Positions 34,410 to 44,065 of a stretch of 64,000 nt of DNA are shown one piece after another. The notes under the pieces were generated by a model. The model was not told where the DNA came from and searched no databases. It saw only the letters and a program-made list of their open reading frames with translations. The stretch's first letter is position 1. Every line of letters begins with the position of its first letter. The stretch comes from Marinimicrococcus sp033875255 (GTDB lineage Bacteria; Pseudomonadota; Alphaproteobacteria; Geminicoccales; Geminicoccaceae), in assembly GCA_033875255.1 (NCBI GenBank), contig JAWZSN010000001.1, positions 239,389 through 303,388 of the forward strand, in the 5' to 3' direction. The position numbers and the translations under genes were made by a program.

Positions 34410-34586
34410 ATGCGCATCAGAGAACGGAAGCCGGAAGACGATCCCAGGCTCGTCGAGCTTTGGCAGGACGCCGTGCGGGCGACCCATGCCTTCCACCGGA
34501 AATGCGGCTTCGCCACGGTGGGCCGCTCGGAGGTGGATGGTGCCGGCCGGCCGTTCCCGCTGATTCACATGGCGCAGCCGGCGTGA
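34410..34586 (+). pseudogene. GNAT acetyltransferase remnant with internal deletion (YjaB-like)
   Basis: A 58-codon open frame that joins the two ends of a YjaB-like acetyltransferase. The first half (MRIRERKPEDDPRLVELW, then AVRATHAF) matches the N-terminus of that family, and the second half (RKCGFATVGRSEVDGAGRP, then FPLIHM) matches its C-terminus. The middle of about 85 residues, including the acetyl-CoA binding loop, is absent, and the join is in frame. Such a product could not bind acetyl-CoA in the usual way. It is probably decaying sequence, although the open frame means a short peptide could still be made. Confidence 0.7.
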
Positions 34587-34642
34587 AGGTGCGATCCCGC
34601 GGGGACGAGCAGATGAATATCACGACAAAGAGGAGAAACCGG

Positions 34643-35374
34643 ATGCGCGCGAGCCTCGCGGCGGTTGGTGGAATCGTTCTGGGTCTGACGAGCCTTGCAG
34701 CACCGCTGCAGGCCGAGCAGGCGTCGCTGCCGCGCGAGGAGGTCGAGCAGATCGTGCGCGACTATCTGCTGCGCGAGCCCGAGATCCTGGTCGAGGCGCT
34801 GGAAGCACTCCAGCAGCGCCGGCAGATGGCCGAGGCCGAGGCCCAAAAGGACGCGCTGGCGTCCCGGGCCGGCGAGCTCTTCGAGGATCCGAGCGATCCG
34901 GTGGTCAATGAAGGCGGCGACGTCACCGTGGTCGAGTTCTTCGACTATCGGTGCCCCTATTGCCGCAACATGGTTCCCGAGTTGGTCGAGCTCTTGGACG
35001 AGGACCGCGACCTGCGGGTGGTCTTCAAGGAGATCCCTATCCTGGGCGAGGAGTCGCGGCTGGCCTCGCGGGCGGCACTCGCCGCCGCGCGTCAAGACAA
35101 GTACATGGCGATGCACGAGGCCCTGATGAGCACGAAGGACTTCAGCGAGGCCGGCATTGAGAAGATCGCCAAGGAGATCGGACTCGACGTGGCCCGGCTG
35201 AAGAAGGACATGGGCAGCGAGGAGATCAGCCGCAAGATCAAGGAGAATCTGGCGCTGGCCAGCGAGCTGGGCATCAATGGCACGCCGAGCTTCATCATCG
35301 GCGAGACGCTGATCCCCGGGGCGGTGCCGGTAGCGCGCCTGGCGCAGCTCGTCGAGGCCCAGCGCGCGAAGTAA
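34643..35374 (+). CDS. DsbA-family thiol oxidoreductase
   Basis: A 243-residue periplasmic thioredoxin-fold protein. A signal peptide (MRASLAAVGGIVLGLTSLAAP...) is followed by a helical segment of about 50 residues (a dimerisation-like region seen in Com1/ScsC proteins), then the thioredoxin domain with active site CPYC in YRCPYCRNM near residue 107 and the cis-Pro loop GTPSF. It could introduce or isomerise disulfides. I chose the ATG at 34643, eight bases after GAGGAG, rather than the ATG at 34613, because the signal peptide is then standard. Confidence 0.9.
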   Translation: MRASLAAVGGIVLGLTSLAAPLQAEQASLPREEVEQIVRDYLLREPEILVEALEALQQRRQMAEAEAQKDALASRAGELFEDPSDPVVNEGGDVTVVEFFDYRCPYCRNMVPELVELLDEDRDLRVVFKEIPILGEESRLASRAALAAARQDKYMAMHEALMSTKDFSEAGIEKIAKEIGLDVARLKKDMGSEEISRKIKENLALASELGINGTPSFIIGETLIPGAVPVARLAQLVEAQRAK

Positions 35375-35380
35375 GGGGCA

Positions 35381-35405
35381 GGGGGCGGCTCCCGCGGCCG
35401 CCCCC
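35381..35405. terminator. Bidirectional hairpin after the DsbA-like gene
   Basis: GGGGGCGGC (35381-35389) pairs perfectly with GCCGCCCCC (35397-35405) around a seven-base loop. It lies between the convergent DsbA-like gene and the O-methyltransferase gene, whose stop is at 35413. It probably ends both transcripts. Confidence 0.6.
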
Positions 35406-35412
35406 GTGCCGG

Positions 35413-36075
35413 CTAGCGCTTGCGGGCAAGCATCAGCCCGTCGCCGATCGGCACCAGGCTCATGCTCACCCGCTCGTCCTCGCGGATCTTCGTGTTGAGG
35501 GCGCGCAGCGTGCGCACCTGCCGGCCGTCACTGGCCGGATCGGCCACCTCGCCGTGCCACAGGACATTGTCGAGCGCCACCAGCCCGCCCGGCCGCAGCA
35601 GCCGCAGGGCGCGCTCGTAATAGGCGTCGTAGCCCTTCTTGTCGGCATCGACATAGGCAAGATCGAAGCTTTCCGCCGCGCCCTCGGCCAACAGCCCGTC
35701 GAGGCTCGCGAGCGCCTCGCCGAGGCGCAGCTCGATGCGCTCCTCGACTCCGGCTTGGCGCCAGTAGCGTCGGCCGATGGCCGCCCAGTCCTCGTTGACG
35801 TCGAGGGTCACGACCCGGCCGCCTTCGCCTGCGGCCAGCGCCATGGAAAGCGCGCCATAGCCGGTGAAGCAGCCGACCTCGAGAATCCGCCGGGCGCCCG
35901 CAAGCTCGATCAGCAGGCCCAAAAGCTGCACCTGCTCGGCGGCGCTGCGCATGCCCGCGTCGGGCAGGCGGTCGGTCTCCTCGCGCAAGGCCCGTTGCGC
36001 CGGATGCTCGCGCAGCGAGGTCTCAAGAAGATAGGCGTAGAGCCGGTCGTCGAGAGGCAGGGTGCGCGGGCTCAT
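35413..36075 (-). CDS. SAM-dependent O-methyltransferase (caffeoyl-CoA OMT-like)
   Basis: A 220-residue class I methyltransferase. The SAM loop is ILEVGCFTGYGALSMA (motif I), the acidic residue of motif II is in VVTLDVNEDW, and DLAYVDADKKGYDAYYE is the metal-binding signature of the OMT_3 family. LVALDNVLWHGEV completes the metal site. The substrate, probably a catechol-like small molecule, is not known. The ATG at 36075 gives MSPRTLPLDD. It is four bases after the bcp stop on the same strand, so it is in an operon with glnE and bcp. Confidence 0.9.
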   Translation of the reverse strand: MSPRTLPLDDRLYAYLLETSLREHPAQRALREETDRLPDAGMRSAAEQVQLLGLLIELAGARRILEVGCFTGYGALSMALAAGEGGRVVTLDVNEDWAAIGRRYWRQAGVEERIELRLGEALASLDGLLAEGAAESFDLAYVDADKKGYDAYYERALRLLRPGGLVALDNVLWHGEVADPASDGRQVRTLRALNTKIREDERVSMSLVPIGDGLMLARKR

Positions 36076-36079
36076 GGGC

Positions 36080-36577
36080 TCAGGCCGCGCGGGCGGCCAG
36101 CTGGCGGGCCGCCTCCAGGACCTCGGCCACATGGCCCGGCACCTTGACCTTGCGCCACGAGCGCACGATCCGGCCGTCCGCGTCGACGAGGAAGGTCGAG
36201 CGGTCGATACCCATGTATTTGCGGCCGTACATGCTCTTCTCGACCCAAGAGCCCCAGGCCTCGACGAAGCCGCCTTCCTCGTCGGAGAGGAGGGGAACGG
36301 AGAGCCCGTGCTTTTCCTTGAACCTGTCGTGGCTCTTCACGCCGTCCTTGGACGCGCCGATCACCTCGACGCCGAGCTTGCGGAACTCCTCGTGGCTTTC
36401 GGTGAAGCCGATTGCCTCCTTGGTGCAGCCCGAGGTGTCATCTTTGGGATAGAAGAACAGCACGTAGGGCCGGCCCTCCAGCCCGGCCGAGCTCAAGCGG
36501 CCGCCGCCGTCGGTGGGCAGGTCGAACTCGGGGGCGCGATCGCCTTCGCCGGGTGCCTTGGTCATCGTCATCTCCAT
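36080..36577 (-). CDS. bcp: Peroxiredoxin, BCP type (1-Cys)
   Basis: Reduces hydroperoxides. The 165-residue protein has the peroxidatic cysteine in DDTSGCTKEA. The second cysteine five residues later, present in E. coli BCP, is Ile here (KEAIGF), and no other cysteine is seen, so it would work as a 1-Cys enzyme that relies on an external thiol. The start is uncertain: I use the ATG at 36577 because it overlaps the glnE stop as TGATG, which suggests coupled translation; ATGs at 36571 and 36565 are possible. Confidence 0.92.
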   Translation of the reverse strand: MEMTMTKAPGEGDRAPEFDLPTDGGGRLSSAGLEGRPYVLFFYPKDDTSGCTKEAIGFTESHEEFRKLGVEVIGASKDGVKSHDRFKEKHGLSVPLLSDEEGGFVEAWGSWVEKSMYGRKYMGIDRSTFLVDADGRIVRSWRKVKVPGHVAEVLEAARQLAARAA

Positions 36578-39534
36578 CAAGGGCCGCCCGTGGCGGCGGG
36601 CGGACAGAAATCATCGAATATACGGCGTGCCAGGTCCTGGCTTTCGCCGAGCCTGGCCTCGAGCGCCTCGAAGTCCTCGAGCGGCAGCCCGTCGGGGTTG
36701 GCCCGCAGGGCGGCGCGCAGCAGCGCCTCGCGCAGGCCCTCGGGTGCCTCGTCCGGCACGAAGCGGTCGCGCAGCGAAAGCCGCAGGACGGCCTGGAGCG
36801 CGTGGTGCAGCCGCAGCGCCGCCACCAGGTCGCGGGCCAGCGAGGGGGCCATCAGCCCGGCCTCGCCGGCAGAAGCCAGCACGTCGGCGGTGCCGGTGGA
36901 GCGCAGCTCCGGGCGCTCGTGGAGGAAGGCCAGCTGCAGGAACTGGGCGGTGAACTCCATGTCCACGAGCCCGCCGCGGGCATGTTTCAGGCTCCACGGG
37001 TCGGCACTGCCGTGCCCCTTGAAGATGCGCTCGCGCATCGCCCGGACGGCGGCACGGAGCGCCACGAGGTCGCGCGGGCGGCGCAGCGTGGTCTCGATGA
37101 CCTCCCCGACCTTGGCGGCGAGCTCCGCATCGCCCGCAACCACGCGCGCCCGGGTCAGCGCCTGCTGCTCCCACGTCTCGGCGGTCTGCTCCTGGTAGCG
37201 CGCGAAGTTGGCGACGCTGCAGGCCACCGGTCCGACATTGCCCGAGGGCCGCAGCCGCGTGTCGATCTCGAAAAGCTGGCCTTCGGCGGTGCGGGCGGTG
37301 AGCGCGCTCACCAGGCGCTGGCCGAGCCGCGCGTACCAGGTGTGGGCCGGGAGCGGCTTGGCCCCGTCGGAGAGCGCTTGCGGATCGGCGTCGTAGACAA
37401 ACACCAGGTCGAGGTCGGAGCCCACGGTGAGCTCGCGCGAGCCGAGCTTGCCCAGGCCCAGCACCACGAAGCTGCCCCCGGGCACGCTGCCGTGCTGCTC
37501 GGTGAGCCACGCTTCGGCGCGCGGCAGCAGGCTCTGCAGCACGATCTCGGCGATGTCGGTGAGGGTGGCGGCGGCCTGCTCCGGATCGGACAGGCCCAGG
37601 AGGATCTGCAAGCCCGCCTGGAACTGCCGGCCGTGCGCCCAGCGCCGCGCGATGTCGAGCACGTCCTGGAGGTCGCGCGCATCCTTGAGGCGCGACTCAT
37701 ACTCCTGACGGAGCGTCGCCGCGTCAGGGAGGTTCTCAAAGAAGTCCGGCTCGAGGATTGCCTCGAAGAGATCGATATTGGCGGCCAGGTGGCGGGCCAG
37801 CCGGGGAGCCGCCCCCATCAGGTCGCAAACCAGGCGAAGGAGGCCGGGATTGGCGCGGATCAGGGAGAAGAGCTGCACGCCGGCCGGCAGGCGCGAGACG
37901 AACTCGTCGAACAGCTTGAAGGCGGTGTCGACATCGTGCTGGCGGCGCAACGCCTCGAACAGGCTGGGTGTCAGCTCGGTGAGGATCTCGCGCGCCCTTG
38001 TGCTGCGGGTCGCCCTTATATGCCCGTGATGCCAGGCGCGGATCCGGCCGGCCACGCCGGCGGCGTCCTTGAAGCCCATGGCCTTGAGGGTCTCAAGGGT
38101 CGCCGGATCATCGCCGGTGCCGGTGAAGACGAGGCTGCCACCGCCGCCAAGATCGGGCTCGGCCTCGAAAAGCGCAGCATAATGCCGCTCGACCGTGCGC
38201 AGCGTCGCCAGCACGGTCTCTGCCAGCGCGTCGCCGTCGGGAAAGCCGGCGAAGGCGGCAAAGCGCGCGAACTCGCCCTCGCGGGCCGGCAGCGCCTGGG
38301 TCTGCTGGTCGGCGACCATCTGCAGCCGGTGCTCGAGCGTGCGCAGCAGCCGGTAGGATGCGATCAGCTCCGAGGCCGTCTCCTCGTCCAGCCAGCGGTT
38401 CGCCACCAGCGCCTTGAGTGCCGGCTGGGTGGCGCCGTGCCGCAGTTCGGGTACCCTGCCACCCAGGATGAGCTGCTGGGTCTGGGCGAAGAACTCGATC
38501 TCGCGGATGCCGCCCCGGCCGACCTTGAGGTCGTGACCCAGCGCACGAATATTGCCAAAGCCGCGGTAGGCGTTGATCTGCCGCTTGATCGAGTGGATGT
38601 CGCGGATGGCGGCGTAGTCGAGATGCTTGCGCCACACATAGGGCTGCAACACCCGCAGGAAGCCCTCGCCGGCCCTCCGGTCGCCGGCCACCACGCGCGC
38701 CTTGATGAAGGCGGCGCGCTCCCAGTTCTGCCCGTGCCGCTCGTAATAGAGCTCGGCGGCGTCGGTCGAGAGGGCCAGCGGATGGCCCGGCGGGTGCGGG
38801 CGGAGGCGCAGGTCGGTGCGGAACACGTAGCCGTCGCGGCTGCGGTTCTCGAGCAGATGGACCAGGGAACGGGTCAGCCGGACGCAAAACGCCATTGCCG
38901 ACTCGGCGCCGCGGTAGCGAACGGCCTCGGCGTCGAACAGGACGATCAGATCGATGTCGCTCGAATAGTTGAGCTCGCGCGCCCCGTGCTTGCCCATGCC
39001 GAGAATGAAGATGCCGCAGCCGGCCGACGGATCGTCGCCCTCCTCGAGCTCGATCTCGCCGCGCTTGGCGCCTTCGAGCAGCAGGTGCTGCATCGTGCGC
39101 TGCACCGCCAGGTCGGCGAAGTCGCTCAGCGCCAGGGTGACCCGCTCGAGCTCCCACTGGCCCGAGAGGTCGGCCAGGGCGGTGAGCAGAGCCACCCGCC
39201 GGCGCACCCGTCGCAAGCCCGCCATGAGCCGCGTACGGTCGCCCCGATCGACCGCCAGTGTCTCCGCCACCAGGGCCTCCCACACGGGCCCGGGGCCCAG
39301 CTCGTGGAAGCGCGTGGCGACGTCCGGCTCGGCTGCCAGGCAGTCGGTGAGAAAGGGGCTGCCGGCGGCGATGCCGGCGGCGAGCTCGCCCTCCAGCCAA
39401 CCGGCGAAGGCGTCACCGACGGGCCGGTCGGCGTGCGCCCGGGCAACCTGGCAAAGACGGCGCAGGCCGCGCTCGGCAGTGGCCGCATCGGCGGCCCGTG
39501 GCGGCTGAAGAAGGCTTGGCACGTGCTGCCCCAT
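36577..39534 (-). CDS. glnE: Glutamine synthetase adenylyltransferase/adenylyl-removing enzyme
   Basis: Adds and removes AMP on glutamine synthetase in response to PII and glutamine. The 985-residue protein holds two nucleotidyltransferase domains: the N-terminal deadenylase with SSDIDLIVLFD, and the C-terminal adenylylase with VGSDLDLVFVYD, each followed by a helical GlnD_UR-UTase module. The length is normal. A TTGACC (39575-39580, - strand) with a weak CAGTCT 17 bases further on is a possible promoter. The gene is divergent from the AsmA-like gene, with a 71-base gap, and its stop overlaps the start of bcp. Confidence 0.95.
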   Translation of the reverse strand: MGQHVPSLLQPPRAADAATAERGLRRLCQVARAHADRPVGDAFAGWLEGELAAGIAAGSPFLTDCLAAEPDVATRFHELGPGPVWEALVAETLAVDRGDRTRLMAGLRRVRRRVALLTALADLSGQWELERVTLALSDFADLAVQRTMQHLLLEGAKRGEIELEEGDDPSAGCGIFILGMGKHGARELNYSSDIDLIVLFDAEAVRYRGAESAMAFCVRLTRSLVHLLENRSRDGYVFRTDLRLRPHPPGHPLALSTDAAELYYERHGQNWERAAFIKARVVAGDRRAGEGFLRVLQPYVWRKHLDYAAIRDIHSIKRQINAYRGFGNIRALGHDLKVGRGGIREIEFFAQTQQLILGGRVPELRHGATQPALKALVANRWLDEETASELIASYRLLRTLEHRLQMVADQQTQALPAREGEFARFAAFAGFPDGDALAETVLATLRTVERHYAALFEAEPDLGGGGSLVFTGTGDDPATLETLKAMGFKDAAGVAGRIRAWHHGHIRATRSTRAREILTELTPSLFEALRRQHDVDTAFKLFDEFVSRLPAGVQLFSLIRANPGLLRLVCDLMGAAPRLARHLAANIDLFEAILEPDFFENLPDAATLRQEYESRLKDARDLQDVLDIARRWAHGRQFQAGLQILLGLSDPEQAAATLTDIAEIVLQSLLPRAEAWLTEQHGSVPGGSFVVLGLGKLGSRELTVGSDLDLVFVYDADPQALSDGAKPLPAHTWYARLGQRLVSALTARTAEGQLFEIDTRLRPSGNVGPVACSVANFARYQEQTAETWEQQALTRARVVAGDAELAAKVGEVIETTLRRPRDLVALRAAVRAMRERIFKGHGSADPWSLKHARGGLVDMEFTAQFLQLAFLHERPELRSTGTADVLASAGEAGLMAPSLARDLVAALRLHHALQAVLRLSLRDRFVPDEAPEGLREALLRAALRANPDGLPLEDFEALEARLGESQDLARRIFDDFCPPAATGGP

Positions 39535-39605
39535 CTGGCTCGGACCGGGTCAGACTGTCGCCTGGGGCAGGGCCGGTCAAGCGCGGCCCGGGCCGGAGCA
39601 CGGCC

Positions 39606-42600
39606 TTGGTGAGGGGGATCTCGCGCGGGCTGCGCTACCTGCTGGCCTCGCTCGCGACGATGCTCATGGTAGCCGCCCTGATCCTCGTCGTTGCACTGCG
39701 CCAGGGGCCGGTGCCGATCGGTTTCGCCGAGCCGCTTCTGCTTCACTTTCTCAACGAGCGCGCGGGCGGGCTGCGCATCGCCTTTACCGGTCCGGCCTTG
39801 CGCTGGTCGCGCGAGAGCCGCTCGCTCGAGCTCGAGGTGCGCGATCTCGATCTGGCCGCGCCCGGCCGTCCGCCGCTGCTCAGCGCCTCGCACGCCGCCA
39901 TCGACGTGGTGATCGAGCCGCTGCTCACCGAACGCCGGCTGGTGATCGACCGCATGGTGCTGATCGAGCCCGGCTTCGAGCTGGTGCGCAGCGAGGAGGG
40001 TGATTTCGGGCTACTGCTGGGCGGTCGCGAGATCGCCGCCGGAGACGATCCCCGCGACGGCCGGCGCCGCGGCCTGGCGCGGCTGCTGGCGGCCCTGTTC
40101 GGGGGCTCAAAGGAGCTGCGCGCCGCCGTCGAGATCCGCTCCTTCCAGGTGGAGGAGGCGAGCCTCACCATTCTCGACCGGGCGAGCGGCGCGCGCCTGG
40201 CAGGGCATGGCGGCGCCCGGCTGTCGCGCGAGGAGGGCCGGCTTGTCGTCGATCTGTCCCTCGAGCAGGGAGGCCTGCCGGCGCAGCTCGCCCTGGCCGT
40301 GCGCCGGCTCGGGCCCGAGAGGTTCGAGCTGAAGCTCGACGCGCGCCGGCTGCGGCCGGCGGTGCTGGCGGCGATCACCAGCCGTCCCGAGCTGGCCGAG
40401 CTCGATCTACGGCTCGACGGCTCCTTCACGACTGGCCTTGACGAGGAGGGGAGGCTGTCGCCGGGGCGCTTCACGCTTTCCGCCGGGCCGCAGAGCGTGG
40501 GCTTTCCGGCGCTTTGGCCCGGGCCGCTGGAGATCGAGGCTGCAGAGGTCGCAGGCACGGCCGATGCCGCCGCCCGCCGGGTGGTCATGGAGCGGATCTC
40601 GCTGCGCGCGCACGGCGCCGCGGCCGAGGGCGAGGGCGCGCTGCTTTTGGGCGAGGCGGGACCAGAGGTGCGGGTGGAGGCCACGGTGCGCGACCTGCCG
40701 GCCCGCCAGCTCGTGGCGTTCTGGCCGGTGGAGGTGGCCGCGAAGGCGCGGGAATGGCTCGACGAGAACCTGCATGACGGGATGATCGAGGAGGGCCGCC
40801 TCGCGGTGCGCGACCGCCCAGGCGAGAAGGCGGACGTCGAAGGCGACTTCCGCTTCAAGGACGCCATCGTGAGCTTCCTTCCCGGAATGCCGGCGGTCGA
40901 GGAGGGGCGTGGCGCCGGCACGTTCCGGCGCGAGGAGGTGAGCATCACCGGCACGGGCGGCAGGCTCGGTCCGATCGCCGTCGAGCGGCTTGATCTCACG
41001 CTGGCCGACCTGACCGGTGACGGGCGGAAGATGGTTCTCGCGGTGGCCGGCAGCGGGCCGGTCAGCGGGCTCATGAGCCTCGGCACGAAGCTGCCCGAGG
41101 GTATCGACGTGCGCCTGCCGGTGCCGCCCGAGCGGGTCGCCGGACAAGGCCACTACCGCCTCGAGCTGGAGCGGCCGCTCGAGAAGGACGTGCCGCCGGA
41201 GCAGCTCGTCTGGCGCTTCTCGGGCGAGCTGAGCGGACTCGAGGTGCGCGGCATCGAGGACGAGATCGACATCGCCCGTGGCGAGGCCGCCTTCGCCGCC
41301 GATCGCGACGCGGTCCGGGTCCACGGCACGGCGCGGATGAACGGCGTGCCGGTGGAGGTGGTCGAGTGGCGTGTACAGCTGCAGGACAGCTCGCGGCTGC
41401 GCCGCGCGGGAACGCTTCGGGCGCGGCCGGCCGTCGAGGATCTGGCGCGGCTGGGCCTGCCTGTGCCGGCCGGCCTCTCCGGCGCGGTAGGCGTCGAGCT
41501 GGAGGTGAGCGAGCCGCGGCGCGGCCCGCGAACGACCCGGATCGACCTCGATCTGACGCCGCTCGAGATCGACCTCCCGCGCTTCGGCCTCGCCAAGCCG
41601 GACGGCAGGCCCGGCCGCCTTCGCGCCATGGCCACCGGTCCCAGCGACGGGACCGTGCTGGTCGAGGATGTCGATCTCTCGCTGCCCGACGCCGAGGCGC
41701 AGGGTGCCCTGCGCCTGGACGTCGAGCGCGGGCGGCTCCTCCAGCTCGACCTGCGGCGCCTCGCGCTCGCCGGCAGCACCGGCGCGCTGGCGGTGCGGCC
41801 GCAGGACGGCGGCGGCTATCAGATCAGCCTCGACGCCGACCGGCTGGATCTCGGCGCGCTCCTCAAGCGGTCCAGAGGCGCCACGGAGCGTGGCGGCAGA
41901 TCTGCGAGCGGGGGGGCAGAGGAGAAGCTGCCGCCACTCGACGTGGCGTTGAGCGCCCGCGAGCTGCGCTTCCATGGCGGGGTGATGCACGCGCTGGAGG
42001 GGCGCATCACGCGCACCGCCAGGGGCTGGCACGAGGGCGCGATGAACGCCACGCTGACCAGCGGGGACAGGGTCTCGGCCACGCTGACGCCGGCGGCGGG
42101 CGGGCCGGAGCTCAAGATCAGCACCCGTGACGCCGGAGGCCTGCTGAGCTTCCTCGACCGCAACGCCACCTACGCGCCGGGCGGCAGCTTCAACCTCGAG
42201 GGCAAGATCCGCGCCGAGCAGCCGCGGCTGCGGGTCGCCGGCAAGGTGGCGGTGCGCGACTACACGCTGCGTCAGGCGCCGGTCCTGGCCCAGCTTCTCT
42301 CGCTGGCCTCGCTCACTGGAATCCTCAACACCCTGCAGGGCAACGGAATTCATTTCGACCGGGCGCGGGTCGACTACGAGCTGGAGGGTGACCGGCTGAA
42401 GCTCGCCGACGGCCGGGCCAGCGGCTCCGAGCTGGGTTTCACCTTCGCCGGCACGATCGACGCCGGCGAGGAGCGGGTCGATATCGAGGGCACCGTGGTG
42501 CCCGCCTACACGCTCAACCGGATCCTCGGGAAGGTGCCGATCATCGGCCGGCTGCTGCGCGGCGAGGACGGGGTGGGGGCGTTTGCCGCCACCTATTCGG

Positions 42601-42746
42601 TCAAAGGCGGCTTCGACAGTCCCGAGGTGTTCGTGAACCCGCTCTCGCTCATTGTCCCGGGTTTCATCCGCGATCTCTTCGGGGTTCCCGAGCCCGGAGC
42701 GGGGGAGCCGGCGCCGGAGGCCGGCTCCCTGTTCGATCCCAACTGA
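39606..42746 (+). CDS. Large AsmA-like (DUF3971/YhdP-type) envelope protein
   Basis: A product of about 1046 residues with one N-terminal transmembrane helix (residues 10-35) followed by a long beta-rich repeat region. The mid-part has the DUF3971-type WP..a..aR.WL pattern (WPVEVAAKAREWLDENL), and the end has the AsmA-like C-terminal motif (LEGTV...L.KVPIIGRLL). Such proteins are thought to form bridges for lipid transport from inner to outer membrane. The start is uncertain: TTG at 39606 has GGAG seven bases upstream; GTG at 39609 is the alternative. No ATG is available near the membrane helix. Confidence 0.86.
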   Translation: MVRGISRGLRYLLASLATMLMVAALILVVALRQGPVPIGFAEPLLLHFLNERAGGLRIAFTGPALRWSRESRSLELEVRDLDLAAPGRPPLLSASHAAIDVVIEPLLTERRLVIDRMVLIEPGFELVRSEEGDFGLLLGGREIAAGDDPRDGRRRGLARLLAALFGGSKELRAAVEIRSFQVEEASLTILDRASGARLAGHGGARLSREEGRLVVDLSLEQGGLPAQLALAVRRLGPERFELKLDARRLRPAVLAAITSRPELAELDLRLDGSFTTGLDEEGRLSPGRFTLSAGPQSVGFPALWPGPLEIEAAEVAGTADAAARRVVMERISLRAHGAAAEGEGALLLGEAGPEVRVEATVRDLPARQLVAFWPVEVAAKAREWLDENLHDGMIEEGRLAVRDRPGEKADVEGDFRFKDAIVSFLPGMPAVEEGRGAGTFRREEVSITGTGGRLGPIAVERLDLTLADLTGDGRKMVLAVAGSGPVSGLMSLGTKLPEGIDVRLPVPPERVAGQGHYRLELERPLEKDVPPEQLVWRFSGELSGLEVRGIEDEIDIARGEAAFAADRDAVRVHGTARMNGVPVEVVEWRVQLQDSSRLRRAGTLRARPAVEDLARLGLPVPAGLSGAVGVELEVSEPRRGPRTTRIDLDLTPLEIDLPRFGLAKPDGRPGRLRAMATGPSDGTVLVEDVDLSLPDAEAQGALRLDVERGRLLQLDLRRLALAGSTGALAVRPQDGGGYQISLDADRLDLGALLKRSRGATERGGRSASGGAEEKLPPLDVALSARELRFHGGVMHALEGRITRTARGWHEGAMNATLTSGDRVSATLTPAAGGPELKISTRDAGGLLSFLDRNATYAPGGSFNLEGKIRAEQPRLRVAGKVAVRDYTLRQAPVLAQLLSLASLTGILNTLQGNGIHFDRARVDYELEGDRLKLADGRASGSELGFTFAGTIDAGEERVDIEGTVVPAYTLNRILGKVPIIGRLLRGEDGVGAFAATYSVKGGFDSPEVFVNPLSLIVPGFIRDLFGVPEPGAGEPAPEAGSLFDPN

Positions 42747-42762
42747 GCCCCGGTGGAGCCGG

Positions 42763-44028
42763 TCAGGCCGGGCGGATCAGGATGTGGCGCTTGCGGCCGG
42801 CCGAGAGCTTGATGCTGCCATCGACGAGGGCAGCGAGGTCGACCGTCATGGTCTCCTCTTGCACCGGCGCGTCATTGACCCGGGCGCCGCCGCCGCGCAT
42901 CAGGCGGCGCGCCTCGCCGTTGGAGGCGGCAAGTCCCGCCAGGTGGAAGAGCTCGACGACGGAGATACCGGCACGCAGCCGCGCTTCCTCGATCTCGATC
43001 ACCGGAAGGCCGTCGGCGGCACCGCTGCCCTCCTCGAACAGCCGGCGCGCGGTGGCCGCAGCGCTCTCGGCTGCCTCCGCCCCGTGGCACAGGCGGGTCG
43101 TCTCGGTAGCGAGGAGCTTCTTGGCCTCGTTGATCTCGTTGCCCTCGAGCTTCTCGAGGCGCTCGATCTCGTCGAGCGGCAGCTCCGTGAACAGCCGCAG
43201 GAAGCGGCCCACGTCGCCATCCTCGGTGTTGCGCCAGAACTGCCAGTAGTCGAAGGCCGGCAGCCGGTCCTCGTTGATCCACACCGCGCCGGCCGCCGTC
43301 TTGCCCATCTTCTGGCCCGAGGCGGTGGTCAAGAGCGGCGTGGTGAGCCCGTAGAGCTGGGTCCCGTCGATCCGCCGGCCGAGCTCCACGCCGTTGACGA
43401 TGTTGCCCCACTGGTCGGAGCCGCCCATCTGCAGGCGGCAGCCGTGGCGCCGGCTGAGCTCGAGGAAGTCGTAGGCCTGCATCACCATGTAGTTGAACTC
43501 GAGCAGCGTGAGGGGCTGCTCGCGCTCCAGCCGCAAGCGCACCGAATCGAAGCTCAGCATGCGGTTGACGGTAAAGTGCGTGCCGAAGTCGCGCAGGAAG
43601 GCGATGTAGCCGAGCTGGTCGAGCCACTCGGCATTGTCGACCAGCCGCGCCGCGCCCTCGCTGCCTCCGCTCGGCTCGCCAAACGACAGGAAGCGGCCGA
43701 GCGAGCGACGGATGCCGGCCTTGTTCTCCTCGATCCTCTCGTCGGTGAGCAGCGGGCGGCTCTCGTCGCGGAACGACGGATCGCCCACCTTGGTGGTGCC
43801 GCCGCCGACCAGGGCGATGGGCCGGTGCCCGGTGCGCTGCAGGAGCCGCAGCATCATGATGCTCACCAGATGCCCGACATGCAGGCTGTCGGCGGTGAGG
43901 TCGAAGCCCACATAGGCGGTGACCGGCTCGCGCGCGGCGAGCTCATCGAGGGCCTCGAGGTCGGTGCACTGGTGGATGAAGCCGCGCGCGCTGAGCTCGC
44001 GCAGCAGGTCGGAGCGGAACCGGCTCAT
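42763..44028 (-). CDS. tyrS: Tyrosyl-tRNA synthetase
   Basis: Charges tRNA-Tyr. The 421-residue class I synthetase has the HIGH signature as HVGHL near residues 50-54, the tyrosine pocket YVGFDLTADS, and the KMSKS loop as KMGKT near residue 238. A C-terminal S4 RNA-binding domain is present (residues 355-421), as expected in the TyrRS group. The length is normal. It is convergent with the AsmA-like gene and 37 bases downstream of the alpha/beta hydrolase gene on the same strand. Confidence 0.95.
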   Translation of the reverse strand: MSRFRSDLLRELSARGFIHQCTDLEALDELAAREPVTAYVGFDLTADSLHVGHLVSIMMLRLLQRTGHRPIALVGGGTTKVGDPSFRDESRPLLTDERIEENKAGIRRSLGRFLSFGEPSGGSEGAARLVDNAEWLDQLGYIAFLRDFGTHFTVNRMLSFDSVRLRLEREQPLTLLEFNYMVMQAYDFLELSRRHGCRLQMGGSDQWGNIVNGVELGRRIDGTQLYGLTTPLLTTASGQKMGKTAAGAVWINEDRLPAFDYWQFWRNTEDGDVGRFLRLFTELPLDEIERLEKLEGNEINEAKKLLATETTRLCHGAEAAESAAATARRLFEEGSGAADGLPVIEIEEARLRAGISVVELFHLAGLAASNGEARRLMRGGGARVNDAPVQEETMTVDLAALVDGSIKLSAGRKRHILIRPA

Positions 44029-44065
44029 GACAACTTCCGAAGGAGGGGGTGGCGGCAGGGCCGCG

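Noticed and set aside
36412..39612. 1066-codon open frame opposite glnE
   Set aside because: It is the mirror of glnE, which carries two full nucleotidyltransferase motifs.
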